Assembly: GCA_903862955.1 (NCBI GenBank)
Contig: CAIPAH010000008.1
Coordinates: forward strand, 62,001 to 126,000
Length of the DNA: 64,000 bases
Reading direction: 5' to 3'
Source of the DNA: an uncultured Opitutia bacterium
GTDB taxonomy: Bacteria > Verrucomicrobiota > Verrucomicrobiia > Opitutales > Opitutaceae
The notes below the pieces were generated by a model. The model had not been told where the DNA came from. It was given only the letters and a program-made list of their open reading frames with translations, and ran no database searches. Positions 26,884-34,635 of this stretch are shown here, piece after piece. The translations under genes and the position numbers were made by a program. Each line of letters begins with the position of its first letter. Within the stretch, counting starts at the first letter, position 1.

Positions 26884-28707
26884 TCAGTGGAGGGCAAGTT
26901 CGAGCGGCAGGCGGGTGTAAATGCCCTGCGGATCGTTAAAGGTTTTCAGCACGGCCAGCTCGGCCGTGACGCGCTGCGTGATCTGGGCGACGAGTCCCGT
27001 GGACTCCGTGGACGCGCCCTGCGGGTTGATCCGCCGCACCATGTCGGCGATCTCCTCGCTAAACTCCTTGCGGCGCGGATATTCGACCAGCCGGTAATTC
27101 GAGCCCAGCCCGGCTTTCTGCGCGGCGTATTTGATGGCCGCGTCGAGACCGCCGATCTCGTCAACGAGGCCGAGCTTTACCGCCTCGGTACCCGACCAGA
27201 CGCGCCCCTGCGCGATCTCCTTCACAAAATCCAGCTTGAGGTGACGCGCATCGGCGACCTTGCCGACGAACTCGCCGTAAATCCAATCCACCATCCGCTG
27301 GAACACGGCCAGCTCCTCGTCCGTCTTCGGCCGCGAGATGGTCAGCGTGTCGGCGAATTTTCCCGTCTTCACGCTATCAAAGGTCAGCCCGAGATTGCCG
27401 GTCAGCTTCTGCACGTCGAACTGGATGCCGAACACCCCGATCGAACCCGTGATGGTGGTCGGCTCGGCAAAGATCCGGTCGCCGTAGGCGGAAATCCAGT
27501 AACCACCCGAGGCCGCGTAGCTGCCCATCGAGACGATCACCGGCTTCACCTTGCGGGTCAGGCGGATCTCGCGCTGGATCGCTTCCGACGCGCTGGCGCT
27601 GCCGCCGGGGCTGTTCACCCGGAGCACGATCGCCTTGATGCTGTCGTTCAGGCGAAGCTGGCGGAGTTCCCGCGCAAACTTCACGCCGCCAATTTCCCCG
27701 GGCTCGCCCTCGCCGTCCACAATGCTGCCCTCGGCATAGACCAGCGCCACGTGGCTGCCCCGCACCGGAGGCATCCCCCGCCGCGCGGTGTCCACCGGGT
27801 CGGGCGCAATCCGGGCGTAATTCACGAGGCTGATCTGCTTGAAGGAGTCCTTGCCCTTGCGGCCGGTCGCGACCTTGAGCTCGTCGATGACCTCGTCGCG
27901 ATAGGCGATGCGGTCCACGAGCTTGCCCGCCTTCGCGGCCTCCGCCCGGATCAAACCCTCCGCATCCACCGTCGCCTGCACCGCCGCCGGCGTGAGGCCG
28001 CGGCTGGCCGCGATGTCGGACACCAGGCTGCCCCAGACGTCATCGAGCAGCTTCTGCACCTGCTCGCGATTCTCCGGGCTCATGTTCTTCCGGGTGAACG
28101 GCTCGACGTAGGACTTATATTTGCCCACGCGCGTCACCTGGATGCCGATGCCAAATTTCTCAAACGCGCCTGCATAAAACATCGGCTCGCTCGCCAGCCC
28201 GGGCAGCAAAATCATGCCATAGGGATCGAGCGTCACCTCGTTGGCGACCGACGCGAGGTAGTAATCCTTCTTGTCCGCGAACGTCAGGTAGGCCTTCACC
28301 GGCTTGCCCGACGCCTTGAAATCCTGCAGCGCGGCGCGCACTTCCTTCAGGGCCGCGTAACCCGAGCCGTAGCCGGACGGCGCCAGCGAACCCGTCAGCA
28401 GCACGCCTGCGATGCGGTTGTCGGTCGCCGCGGCCCGAAGCGCGCGGGTGACGTTGCGCAATTGCAGCACGCCGGGACGGTTCTCCCCGCCGCTGAAGAC
28501 GCTGAAGTCCACCCGCGGCGGCGCATCGGTGATGTTGGCGTCGAGGTCGAACACCAGGTAGGACCCCGTTTCCAGCGCCGGCGTCCGGTCCTGGCCGCTT
28601 ATCGCCGCGATCGCGCCGATAAAGCCGATGAAAAGCAGCAGGCTGCCGCCCGCGAAAATGACCAGGGCCACCAGCGAGCCGAGCATGGAAGTGAAGAAAT
28701 TCTTCAT
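26884..28707 (-). CDS. sppA: Signal peptide peptidase SppA, 67K type
   Basis: Inner-membrane serine protease that degrades signal peptides released by the signal peptidase; 607 residues with tandem S49 domains. One N-terminal membrane helix (LVALVIFAGGSLLLFIGFIG). The first domain supplies the general-base Lys (FADKKDYYLASVANE) and the second the nucleophile Ser in MGSYAASGGYWISAYGDRIF, matching the Ser/Lys dyad. A long divergent spacer of 171 bases separates it from the next gene. An open frame on the opposite strand is a shadow. Confidence 0.95.
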   Translation of the reverse strand: MKNFFTSMLGSLVALVIFAGGSLLLFIGFIGAIAAISGQDRTPALETGSYLVFDLDANITDAPPRVDFSVFSGGENRPGVLQLRNVTRALRAAATDNRIAGVLLTGSLAPSGYGSGYAALKEVRAALQDFKASGKPVKAYLTFADKKDYYLASVANEVTLDPYGMILLPGLASEPMFYAGAFEKFGIGIQVTRVGKYKSYVEPFTRKNMSPENREQVQKLLDDVWGSLVSDIAASRGLTPAAVQATVDAEGLIRAEAAKAGKLVDRIAYRDEVIDELKVATGRKGKDSFKQISLVNYARIAPDPVDTARRGMPPVRGSHVALVYAEGSIVDGEGEPGEIGGVKFARELRQLRLNDSIKAIVLRVNSPGGSASASEAIQREIRLTRKVKPVIVSMGSYAASGGYWISAYGDRIFAEPTTITGSIGVFGIQFDVQKLTGNLGLTFDSVKTGKFADTLTISRPKTDEELAVFQRMVDWIYGEFVGKVADARHLKLDFVKEIAQGRVWSGTEAVKLGLVDEIGGLDAAIKYAAQKAGLGSNYRLVEYPRRKEFSEEIADMVRRINPQGASTESTGLVAQITQRVTAELAVLKTFNDPQGIYTRLPLELALH

Positions 28708-28878
28708 GTTGGGCCAAGCTACGTGCTTTCGGCCATTCCTCCAGCCGAAATACGACGAGCGGTTCTAAAGCCCCGCCGAGCGGCGCCCGGGTCCGGCTAA
28801 TATCACGCGTTCGTCACCCCGGAACGCTCAAGAACGGTTGCCGCCGTCCGATCAGAGGTCTTTTATTCGCGCCACTCC

Positions 28879-30366
28879 ATGAGCGATCCCAAGGACCTCC
28901 TGACCACCAACGCCAAGGCCCTCGCCATCAACTTGGACGGGAAGAAATATGGCACCATCGCCGAGATCGGCGCGGGGCAGGAGGTCGCGCGCTATTTTTT
29001 CCAGGCCGGTCACGCTTCGGGCACGATTGCCAAGACGATGTCAGCCTACGACATGTCCTTCAGCGACGCGATCTACGGCAAAGCCCCCCGCTACGTCTCC
29101 AGCGACCGCCTCGTCCACATGCTCGACCATGAGTATGGCCTGCTCACGGAGCGCCTCGACGGCACGCGCGGCGAGCGCACCGCGTTTTTCGCCTTTGCCG
29201 ACACCGTCGCCACCAAGAATTCCAAGGGCAGCAACGAGGCCCACGGCTGGATGGGCGTCCGATTCCAGATCAATCCCCGCGAGGAAACGAATGACATCAT
29301 CCTCCACGTCCGCATGTGGGACAAGGAGAACGTCCTCCAGCAGCAGGCCCTCGGCATCATCGGCGTCAACCTGATCTACGGCGCGTTCTTCTACCGCGAC
29401 GATCCCAAGAAGCTCATCCAGTCCCTGATCGACAACCTCAGCGCCGACCGGATCGAGGTCGACATGCTCAAGTTCTCGGGGCCGGCCTTCGCCAACGTCG
29501 ACAACCGCCTCGCGTCGCTCCACCTCGTCCAGTGCGGCCTCACCAACGCCGTCATGTTCGGCCCCGACGGCGGCGTCCTCCAGCCGTCCGAGGTCCTTTA
29601 TCGCAAGGCCATCCTTGTCGAACGCGGCAGCTTCCGGCCCGTCACCCACGTCAACGTCGACATGCTCCGCTGCGCCTGCGCGCAGTTCGTCCAGGAACCG
29701 TCCGTCAAGGGCAAGGACTTCATCGTGCTCATGGAAATCACCATGCACAACCTGCTCTCGTCCGGGGAACTCGACCCGAAGGACTTCCTCTCGCGCGTCG
29801 ATCTCCTCGCCGACATCGGGTTCACCATCCTGATTTCCAACTACTCGGAATACTACCGCCTCACCTCGTATTTCCGCCGCTACACGAACGAGATGATCGG
29901 CGTCGCGATGGGCATCAACAACCTCCTCGAGGTCTTCAACGAGAAATACTACGAGAACCTCGAGGGCGGCATCCTGGAGAATTTCGGCCGCCTGTTCCGC
30001 CAGTCGGTCAAGCTCTACATCTACCCGATGCGCCAGGAGGCCTACGACCGCTACCTCACCGGCGGCGTCGCCCCCACGAGCAAGCCCGCCGACCCCACCG
30101 CGCTCCTCGGCACCAGCGTGCTTATCACGGCCAAGAACCTCACCGTCACGCCGCACCTGCGCAATCTCTACGACCACCTCCTCGAGAACCACTACCTCGA
30201 GTGCATCACGGGCTTCAACTCGGAGATCCTCGACATCTTCTCCCGCGACGTCCTCGCCCGCATCAAGTCCCGCGACGCGACCTGGGAAACCATGGTCCCC
30301 ACCCGCGTGGCCGCCGCGATCAAGAAGCGCCGCCTCTTCGGCTACACCGAGACCGCGGCAGCGTGA
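28879..30366 (+). CDS. Large conserved-type protein of unknown function
   Basis: A soluble 495-residue protein with no signal peptide, membrane helix or recognisable catalytic motif. The N-terminal region reads KKYGTIAEIGAGQEVARYFF, followed by SGTIAKTMSAYDMSFSDAIY and a later GWMGVRFQINPREE. I recall similar proteins of about 480-500 residues in cyanobacteria and proteobacteria carrying unreliable product names, so I give no function. It is strongly coding, with an extreme third-position GC bias, and is followed by a large hairpin repeat. Confidence 0.85.
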   Translation: MSDPKDLLTTNAKALAINLDGKKYGTIAEIGAGQEVARYFFQAGHASGTIAKTMSAYDMSFSDAIYGKAPRYVSSDRLVHMLDHEYGLLTERLDGTRGERTAFFAFADTVATKNSKGSNEAHGWMGVRFQINPREETNDIILHVRMWDKENVLQQQALGIIGVNLIYGAFFYRDDPKKLIQSLIDNLSADRIEVDMLKFSGPAFANVDNRLASLHLVQCGLTNAVMFGPDGGVLQPSEVLYRKAILVERGSFRPVTHVNVDMLRCACAQFVQEPSVKGKDFIVLMEITMHNLLSSGELDPKDFLSRVDLLADIGFTILISNYSEYYRLTSYFRRYTNEMIGVAMGINNLLEVFNEKYYENLEGGILENFGRLFRQSVKLYIYPMRQEAYDRYLTGGVAPTSKPADPTALLGTSVLITAKNLTVTPHLRNLYDHLLENHYLECITGFNSEILDIFSRDVLARIKSRDATWETMVPTRVAAAIKKRRLFGYTETAAA

Positions 30367-30397
30367 GCCAGGAGTTCATCGCGAGAGCCTGAAGCAG

Positions 30398-30475
30398 TTT
30401 TTAGCCGGAAGCCAGGAAACCAGGAAACAGAACTCCGGAGGTTTGATTCCTGGTTTCCTGGCTTCCGGCTAAAAA
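30398..30475. repeat. 29-bp perfect inverted repeat made of tandem CCAGGAA words
   Basis: Left arm 30398-30426 and right arm 30447-30475 are perfect reverse complements over 29 bases with a 20-base loop. The arms contain the core AGCCGGAAGCCAGGAAACC and are built from tandem near-copies of the word (A/G)CCAGGAA. The loop itself holds the palindrome CTCCGGAG. T-rich ends on both strands mean it could terminate transcription in both directions. Confidence 0.9.
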
Positions 30476-30541
30476 ACTCCGGCTTCCGTAATTCCGCGCT
30501 TCCGCGATCCGGTTTTTTCCGCTTTGTTGGGCGCTTCGCCC

Positions 30542-31396
30542 ATGCGCTTCTACAAGTATCACGCCCTCGGCAACGATTACATCGTCCTCAATCCCGCTGA
30601 CTTCCCCACGTGGAAGCCCGCGCCCACGGTCGAGCAGATCCGCGTCGTCTGCCACCGTAACTTTGGCGTCGGTTCCGACGGCATCCTCTGGGGCCCGCTG
30701 CCCTCCAAGCAGAGCGAATTCGGCCTGCGCATCTTCAACCCCGACGGCTCCGAGGCCGAAAAGTCCGGCAACGGCCTGCGCATTTTCTCCCGCTTCCTCT
30801 GGGACCAGGGCCTCGTCAAGAAGCCCGAGTTCACCGTCGAGACGCCCGGCGGCCACGTGAAGACCGTCATCAAGGACGGCGGCAAGCTCCTCACCATCGA
30901 GATGGGCCGGGTCAGCTTCGACAGCGCCAAGATCCCCGTCACCGGCGCGCCCCGCGAGGTCCTCGGCGAGAAGATCAAGATCCAGGACCGCGAGTTCACC
31001 TTCAACGCCGCCACCATCGGCAACCCGCACTGCGTCATCGTGCTGCCCGAGATCTCGGAGGCGCTCGCCCGCAAATACGGCCCGGATCTGGAGGTGCACG
31101 CCAACTTCCCGCGCAAGACCAACGTCCAGTTCCTGAAGGTCATCGATCGCAACAACGTCCAGATCGAGATCTGGGAGCGCGGCGCCGGCTACACGCTTGC
31201 GTCCGGCAGCAGTTCCAGCGCATCCGCCGCCGTCGCCCACAAGCTCGGCCTGGTCGACAGCAAGGTCACCGTCCACATGCCCGGCGGCCAGATCGGCGTC
31301 GAGATCGGCCCCGACTTCTCGATCCTCATGACCGGCACCGTCAACAAAGTCGCCGAAGGCACAATGCACCCGGAGCTGTTTTTGGTGAAGGTGTAA
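30542..31396 (+). CDS. Diaminopimelate epimerase homologue with both catalytic Cys replaced by Ser
   Basis: 284-residue member of the DapF fold family. Conserved elements: KYHALGNDYIVLN at the N-terminus, FNPDGSEAEKSGNGLR, ATIGNPHCVIVLPE, and WERGAGYTLASGSSSS. In DapF the two active cysteines sit in the CGNG and ACG motifs; here these are Ser75 (SGNG) and Ser221 (ASGS). The remaining scaffold, including the Glu-Arg before GAG, is intact. It may be a weak or divergent epimerase, or an isomerase with another substrate. The ATG at 30542 is favoured over a TTG six codons upstream. No other lysine-pathway genes are nearby. Confidence 0.85.
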   Translation: MRFYKYHALGNDYIVLNPADFPTWKPAPTVEQIRVVCHRNFGVGSDGILWGPLPSKQSEFGLRIFNPDGSEAEKSGNGLRIFSRFLWDQGLVKKPEFTVETPGGHVKTVIKDGGKLLTIEMGRVSFDSAKIPVTGAPREVLGEKIKIQDREFTFNAATIGNPHCVIVLPEISEALARKYGPDLEVHANFPRKTNVQFLKVIDRNNVQIEIWERGAGYTLASGSSSSASAAVAHKLGLVDSKVTVHMPGGQIGVEIGPDFSILMTGTVNKVAEGTMHPELFLVKV

Positions 31397-31418
31397 AACG
31401 TGCGGGACGCGGCAAACC

Positions 31419-31829
31419 GTGATCGCGGAATATCATCGTTTGCCGGAGTGGCTGCGTTGGATACTTTTGCTTCCACTCATCCTGCTCTGCACGGCGTGCG
31501 TCTGCGAAGCGGCCGCGTGGATCGCTGGCTCGTATTATTTCATCATCCGACAAGGCGTCGCGATCGGCGCCTTCGTCCTGTTCACCTACCTATTTGTACC
31601 GCGATGGCAGAAGTGGCTTGCACTGGGCGTGTTGGTCGCGCGCGTCGTAATTTTCACTGGCCTGTTTCTTCTCATTTTGGCCGGTGGACAGAAGATAAGC
31701 CACGAGCTGTGGATCGAACTCGACCACGAGTTGCTTGGCTGGGCCGCAGGGTTCTTGGCCTTCTGGATTTTAGTTTTCCGCTCTCGCCTCCGCCCGGAAT
31801 CACTTAACACAAGCTGCGGCTCCAGCTGA
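31419..31829 (+). CDS. Small membrane protein, four hydrophobic segments, unknown function
   Basis: 136 residues starting at GTG 31419, 22 bases after the dapF-like gene. Hydrophobic stretches: LRWILLLPLILLCTACVCEA, GVAIGAFVLFTYLFV, LGVLVARVVIFTGLFLLILA and LGWAAGFLAFWILVF. The C-terminus is polar. No family recognised. GC content is slightly lower than that of the neighbours. The lack of an ATG and of a ribosome-binding site makes the exact start uncertain. Confidence 0.6.
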   Translation: MIAEYHRLPEWLRWILLLPLILLCTACVCEAAAWIAGSYYFIIRQGVAIGAFVLFTYLFVPRWQKWLALGVLVARVVIFTGLFLLILAGGQKISHELWIELDHELLGWAAGFLAFWILVFRSRLRPESLNTSCGSS

Positions 31830-32100
31830 TGGACTTAGCCAAAGGGGTCATACCTTGACTCTTGACAAGACGAAGCCCGCTGCGGGCCGGCTGCGACGTG
31901 ATCAGGAAGGAGAACGGACCTCCCGGTCCGTTGTTTGAAAACGGGGACGATGGAAACGGACCGGGAGGTCCGTTCTCCGCCGATCAAGCTGCGCTCAAAG
32001 GCCCGAAACGCTCCCAAGGTTTCGGACTTGGGGCTAACCCCTTCGCCTGCTAGCAATTCTCTGCCCCGTTTCCCGACCCCGACCCGCCCCCCCAGACAAA
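31830..32100. other. Intergenic stretch carrying palindromes, no gene seen
   Basis: About 270 bases with no convincing gene. It holds a small palindrome GCCCGC-T-GCGGGC (31875-31887) and the 24-bp inverted repeat at 31909-31978. A 63-codon open frame across the repeat is an artefact of the palindrome. Confidence 0.6.
31909..31978. repeat. 24-bp perfect inverted repeat, copy 1 (CGGACCTCCCGGTCCG core)
   Basis: Left arm 31909-31932 and right arm 31955-31978 are exact reverse complements over 24 bases with a 22-base spacer. Each arm is itself nearly palindromic around CGGACCTCCCGGTCCG. A second, diverged copy lies inside the exosortase gene at 37024-37079; the right arms of the two copies agree at 22 of 24 bases, showing a dispersed family. 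Confidence 0.9.
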
Positions 32101-32499
32101 ATGAAACCCCAAAAAACCTACAGTGAACAGCAGCTGGAGAGTATCCGCAGTGGCCAGCAAATGGTCATCGCCGCCATCGCCTTGAACCTCGGCAGTCTGC
32201 TGCTGCGCTTCGCCAGCCCATCGGGCGGACTGACGATGATCAGCAGCCTGTTTGCCCTCGCGGCGCTCTGCCTCGGGGTGATTGGCATTCTCCGGCTCGG
32301 CACCGGGCTGCAATATCCCGTCATCGGCCGTGTGTTTTGCTGCCTGGCGATGATCATCCCGCTCATCAACATCATCGTGCTCGGGATCATCAACCAGGAA
32401 GCCACGACCGTCCTCCGCAAACACGGCTACGTCGTAAAGTTGTTTGGCGCTGACAAAAAACAGCCCAGTCCGCCCCCGCCGCCCGCCGGGCCGGCCTGA
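32101..32499 (+). CDS. Small membrane protein, unknown function
   Basis: 132 residues with three hydrophobic helices (VIAAIALNLGSLLLRFA, ISSLFALAALCLGVIGILRL, FCCLAMIIPLINIIVLGIIN) and a cytosolic-type C-terminal tail ending in a Pro-rich stretch (QPSPPPPPAGPA). The layout resembles small DUF-type membrane proteins common in verrucomicrobia and planctomycetes, but I cannot name a family. It is 107 bases before tspO. Confidence 0.7.
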   Translation: MKPQKTYSEQQLESIRSGQQMVIAAIALNLGSLLLRFASPSGGLTMISSLFALAALCLGVIGILRLGTGLQYPVIGRVFCCLAMIIPLINIIVLGIINQEATTVLRKHGYVVKLFGADKKQPSPPPPPAGPA

Positions 32500-32605
32500 G
32501 CGACCGCCACGTCGCCGTTCGTGTGCCCGGAGGAAAAGCGAGGAAGCGATCACCCGGCTTCCCCGTCCTCATGACCAGCGCCGTTTCCTCCATCCCCCAC
32601 CACCC

Positions 32606-33091
32606 ATGACCCGCCGGAAGAGCATCACCGGATTCCTCATTTGTTTCATCGTCGCGTTCGCCGCTGCGGCGGCCGGCTCCATCGCGTCGATTCGGGCGGT
32701 GGCGTTCTACCAGGAGCTCACCCGGCCGGGCTGGTCGCCGCCGGCGTTTCTTTTTGGCCCGGTGTGGACGCTCCTGTATGCCTGCATGGCGGTCGCTTCC
32801 TGGCTCGTCTGGCGGGAGAACTCCCCGCGCCGGTCCACGGCGCTCGCCGTTTACGTGGTCCAACTGGCGCTGAATGCCCTCTGGTCCTGGCTGTTCTTTG
32901 CCTGGCGACGCGGGCAGTGGTCATTCGTCGAGGTGCTCGTGCTGTGGGCGGCGATCCTGCTCACCGTCGTGCTCTTCTGGCGCATCCGCCGGGCCGCGGG
33001 TCTCCTGCTCGTGCCTTACTTGCTCTGGGTTTCCTTCGCCTCGTGCCTGACTTACTCCGTCTGGCAGCTCAATCCCGGTCTGCTTCCCTAG
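32606..33091 (+). CDS. tspO: TspO/MBR-family membrane protein
   Basis: 161-residue five-helix membrane protein of the translocator/tryptophan-rich sensory family, which binds porphyrins and related ligands and is often linked to stress or tetrapyrrole control. Conserved features: RPGWSPPAFLFGPVWTLLYA after helix 1, ALNALWSWLFFAW, and the final LWVSFASCLTYSVWQLNP. The ATG at 32606 starts directly before the first helix. No tetrapyrrole genes are adjacent. Confidence 0.93.
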   Translation: MTRRKSITGFLICFIVAFAAAAAGSIASIRAVAFYQELTRPGWSPPAFLFGPVWTLLYACMAVASWLVWRENSPRRSTALAVYVVQLALNALWSWLFFAWRRGQWSFVEVLVLWAAILLTVVLFWRIRRAAGLLLVPYLLWVSFASCLTYSVWQLNPGLLP

Positions 33092-33137
33092 CTCGAACGG
33101 GAACAAAGCGGCCGCTCCGCAACTCCATCGCATCGCC

Positions 33138-33656
33138 ATGAAAACGCGCCCGCAAAAGATCATCCCCTGCCTCTGGTTCAACGGTCAGGCCGAGAAGGCC
33201 GCCCGGTATTACGTCTCCCTGCTGCCGAATTCGCGCATCGACAATATTTTCCGCTCCCCCACCGACACGCCCAGCGGCAAGGCCGGAACGGTTCTGACCG
33301 TCGAGTTCACCCTCGCCGGCCAGCGCTACCTCGGGCTCAACGGCGGGCCGCAGTATAAATTTACGGAGGCCATTTCCTTCCAAATCTTCTGCCAGACGCA
33401 GCCCGAGATCGACCGGCTGTGGGCGGCGCTGAAACGCGGCGGGAAGATTCTCGCCTGCGGCTGGCTGAAGGACCGCTGGGGCCTCACCTGGCAGATCATC
33501 CCCACGCGCCTGACCGAACTTCTCTCGGACCCCGACCGTGCGCGCGCCCGCCGCGCGATGGAGGCCATGATGGACATGGAAAAGCTGGACGTCGCCACGC
33601 TGGAGCGCGCCGCCGGACCCGCCGTTAGCCGCCGCCGAGCGCACTCCAAGCGGTGA
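33138..33656 (+). CDS. VOC-superfamily protein, PhnB/3-dmu-9_3-mt type
   Basis: 172-residue vicinal-oxygen-chelate fold protein. It begins QKIIPCLWFNGQAEKAARYY and continues with SLLPNSRIDNIFR, VEFTLAGQRYLGLNGGPQYK and the C-terminal CGWLKDRWGLTWQIIPTRL, the standard pattern of the PhnB-like group. These proteins are mostly of unknown substrate, despite frequent naming as demethylubiquinone methyltransferases. Possibly in a unit with tspO, 46 bases upstream. Confidence 0.9.
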   Translation: MKTRPQKIIPCLWFNGQAEKAARYYVSLLPNSRIDNIFRSPTDTPSGKAGTVLTVEFTLAGQRYLGLNGGPQYKFTEAISFQIFCQTQPEIDRLWAALKRGGKILACGWLKDRWGLTWQIIPTRLTELLSDPDRARARRAMEAMMDMEKLDVATLERAAGPAVSRRRAHSKR

Positions 33657-33695
33657 TTTTCCTTCGTGAATCGGGGTTAAACTCCGGCCCACGGC

Positions 33696-34433
33696 TCACC
33701 GGTCCGCATACCAGTAGCTCCATACCTGCCGGCGCATGGCCCCACGGGCGAACAACATTTTGAACGGCACGCCGAACATGATGCGGAAATAGTGCCAGTC
33801 GCCATGGTTGTCGAATTTGCGCGTCGACGTGATCGCCCGGGCCGTGGGTGTGCGCATGAATTTCGCCCCGCGCTTCCGTCCGAGCTTCTTCAGCCGCCAC
33901 ATGAAATCCACGTCCTCCGCCACCATCATCGCCTCGGTGTAGCCACTGATCGCCGCAAAATCCTCCCGCCGGCAAAACACCACCCCCGTGTCCACTCCCG
34001 CCACCCGCGTCATCGGCACCATCAGCAGCCACGTCAGCCAGATGCCGAGCGACATGCGCTCCATCTTCACCCCTGTCGCCCCAACCGCGCAGCGCCCGGT
34101 CCGCATCGCGTCGTCGATCTCGTTGAACGTCTCGGGGTGGACGATCGAGTCGCCGTCAATGAAACAAAGGATTTCGCCCCGCGCCGACGCCGCCGCGCCG
34201 TTCCGGGCCGCCGCAATCGCGCGCTTCTCCACGTCCGCCACCACACACCCCCGCGACCGCGCGATCTCCGCCGTCGCATCCGTCGAACCGTTGTTGCCTA
34301 CCACCACCTCGATCGCCTCCGCCCCGCCCCGGAAATTCCGCCGCGCCACGTCCACGCTGTCCAACAACCGCGGCAAAAGCGCCGCCTCGTTGTAAGCCGG
34401 AATGCAGAGGGAAAAGTGCGGAACGGTCGCCAT
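33696..34433 (-). CDS. Family 2 glycosyltransferase
   Basis: 245-residue GT-A glycosyltransferase: FSLCIPAYNEAALLPRLLDS at the N-terminus, EVVVGNNGSTDATAEIARSR, the DxD-type metal site CFIDGDSIVHPETF, and AEDVDFMWRLKKLGRKRG (ED acid/base region). One weak hydrophobic segment (LGIWLTWLLMVPM) may contact the membrane. It could decorate an envelope glycan; donor and acceptor are unknown. The ATG at 34433 is chosen because upstream residues derive from a repeat region. Confidence 0.9.
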   Translation of the reverse strand: MATVPHFSLCIPAYNEAALLPRLLDSVDVARRNFRGGAEAIEVVVGNNGSTDATAEIARSRGCVVADVEKRAIAAARNGAAASARGEILCFIDGDSIVHPETFNEIDDAMRTGRCAVGATGVKMERMSLGIWLTWLLMVPMTRVAGVDTGVVFCRREDFAAISGYTEAMMVAEDVDFMWRLKKLGRKRGAKFMRTPTARAITSTRKFDNHGDWHYFRIMFGVPFKMLFARGAMRRQVWSYWYADR

Positions 34434-34440
34434 GGCGGCG

Positions 34441-34622
34441 GAAGTAAGAACGAGGAAGGGGAAATTAAGAAGTCCGGAAACTTCGGAAGATGGAAGGGGA
34501 AGCCAGGAATCCACGAAAAGACCGCCCGATGCCTTGTTCCTGGCTTCCTGGCTTCTCCTTTAAACAACCTCCCTTCCGGCCGTCCCTCTCCTACCTCCTT
34601 CTTAATTCTTTCTTCTTACTTT
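34441..34622. repeat. Nested inverted repeat between divergent genes
   Basis: Outer arms: AAGTAAGAA ... AATTAAGAAG near 34442-34472, and their reverse complement in the pyrimidine-rich 34590-34621 stretch, imperfect. Inner arms: GGGGAAGCCAGGAA (34496-34509) against TTCCTGGCTTCTCC (34545-34558), 13 of 14. The right inner arm carries a second tandem TTCCTGGC at 34537, the same CCAGGAA word seen at 30398-30475. Confidence 0.75.
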
Positions 34623-34635
34623 CGGAGCACCTACC

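Noticed and set aside
26887-28800. Open frame of 637 codons antisense to sppA
   Set aside because: SppA domains and catalytic residues are on the minus strand; the plus frame is a shadow rich in Arg and His.
31862-32053. 63-codon plus-strand frame across the 24-bp inverted repeat
   Set aside because: Its sequence is produced by the palindrome (GPPGP and GPGGP stretches) and has no start signal.
33438-34514. Longer glycosyltransferase start at 34514
   Set aside because: The extra 27 residues come from the repeat-rich intergenic region; the family motif starts right after ATG 34433.
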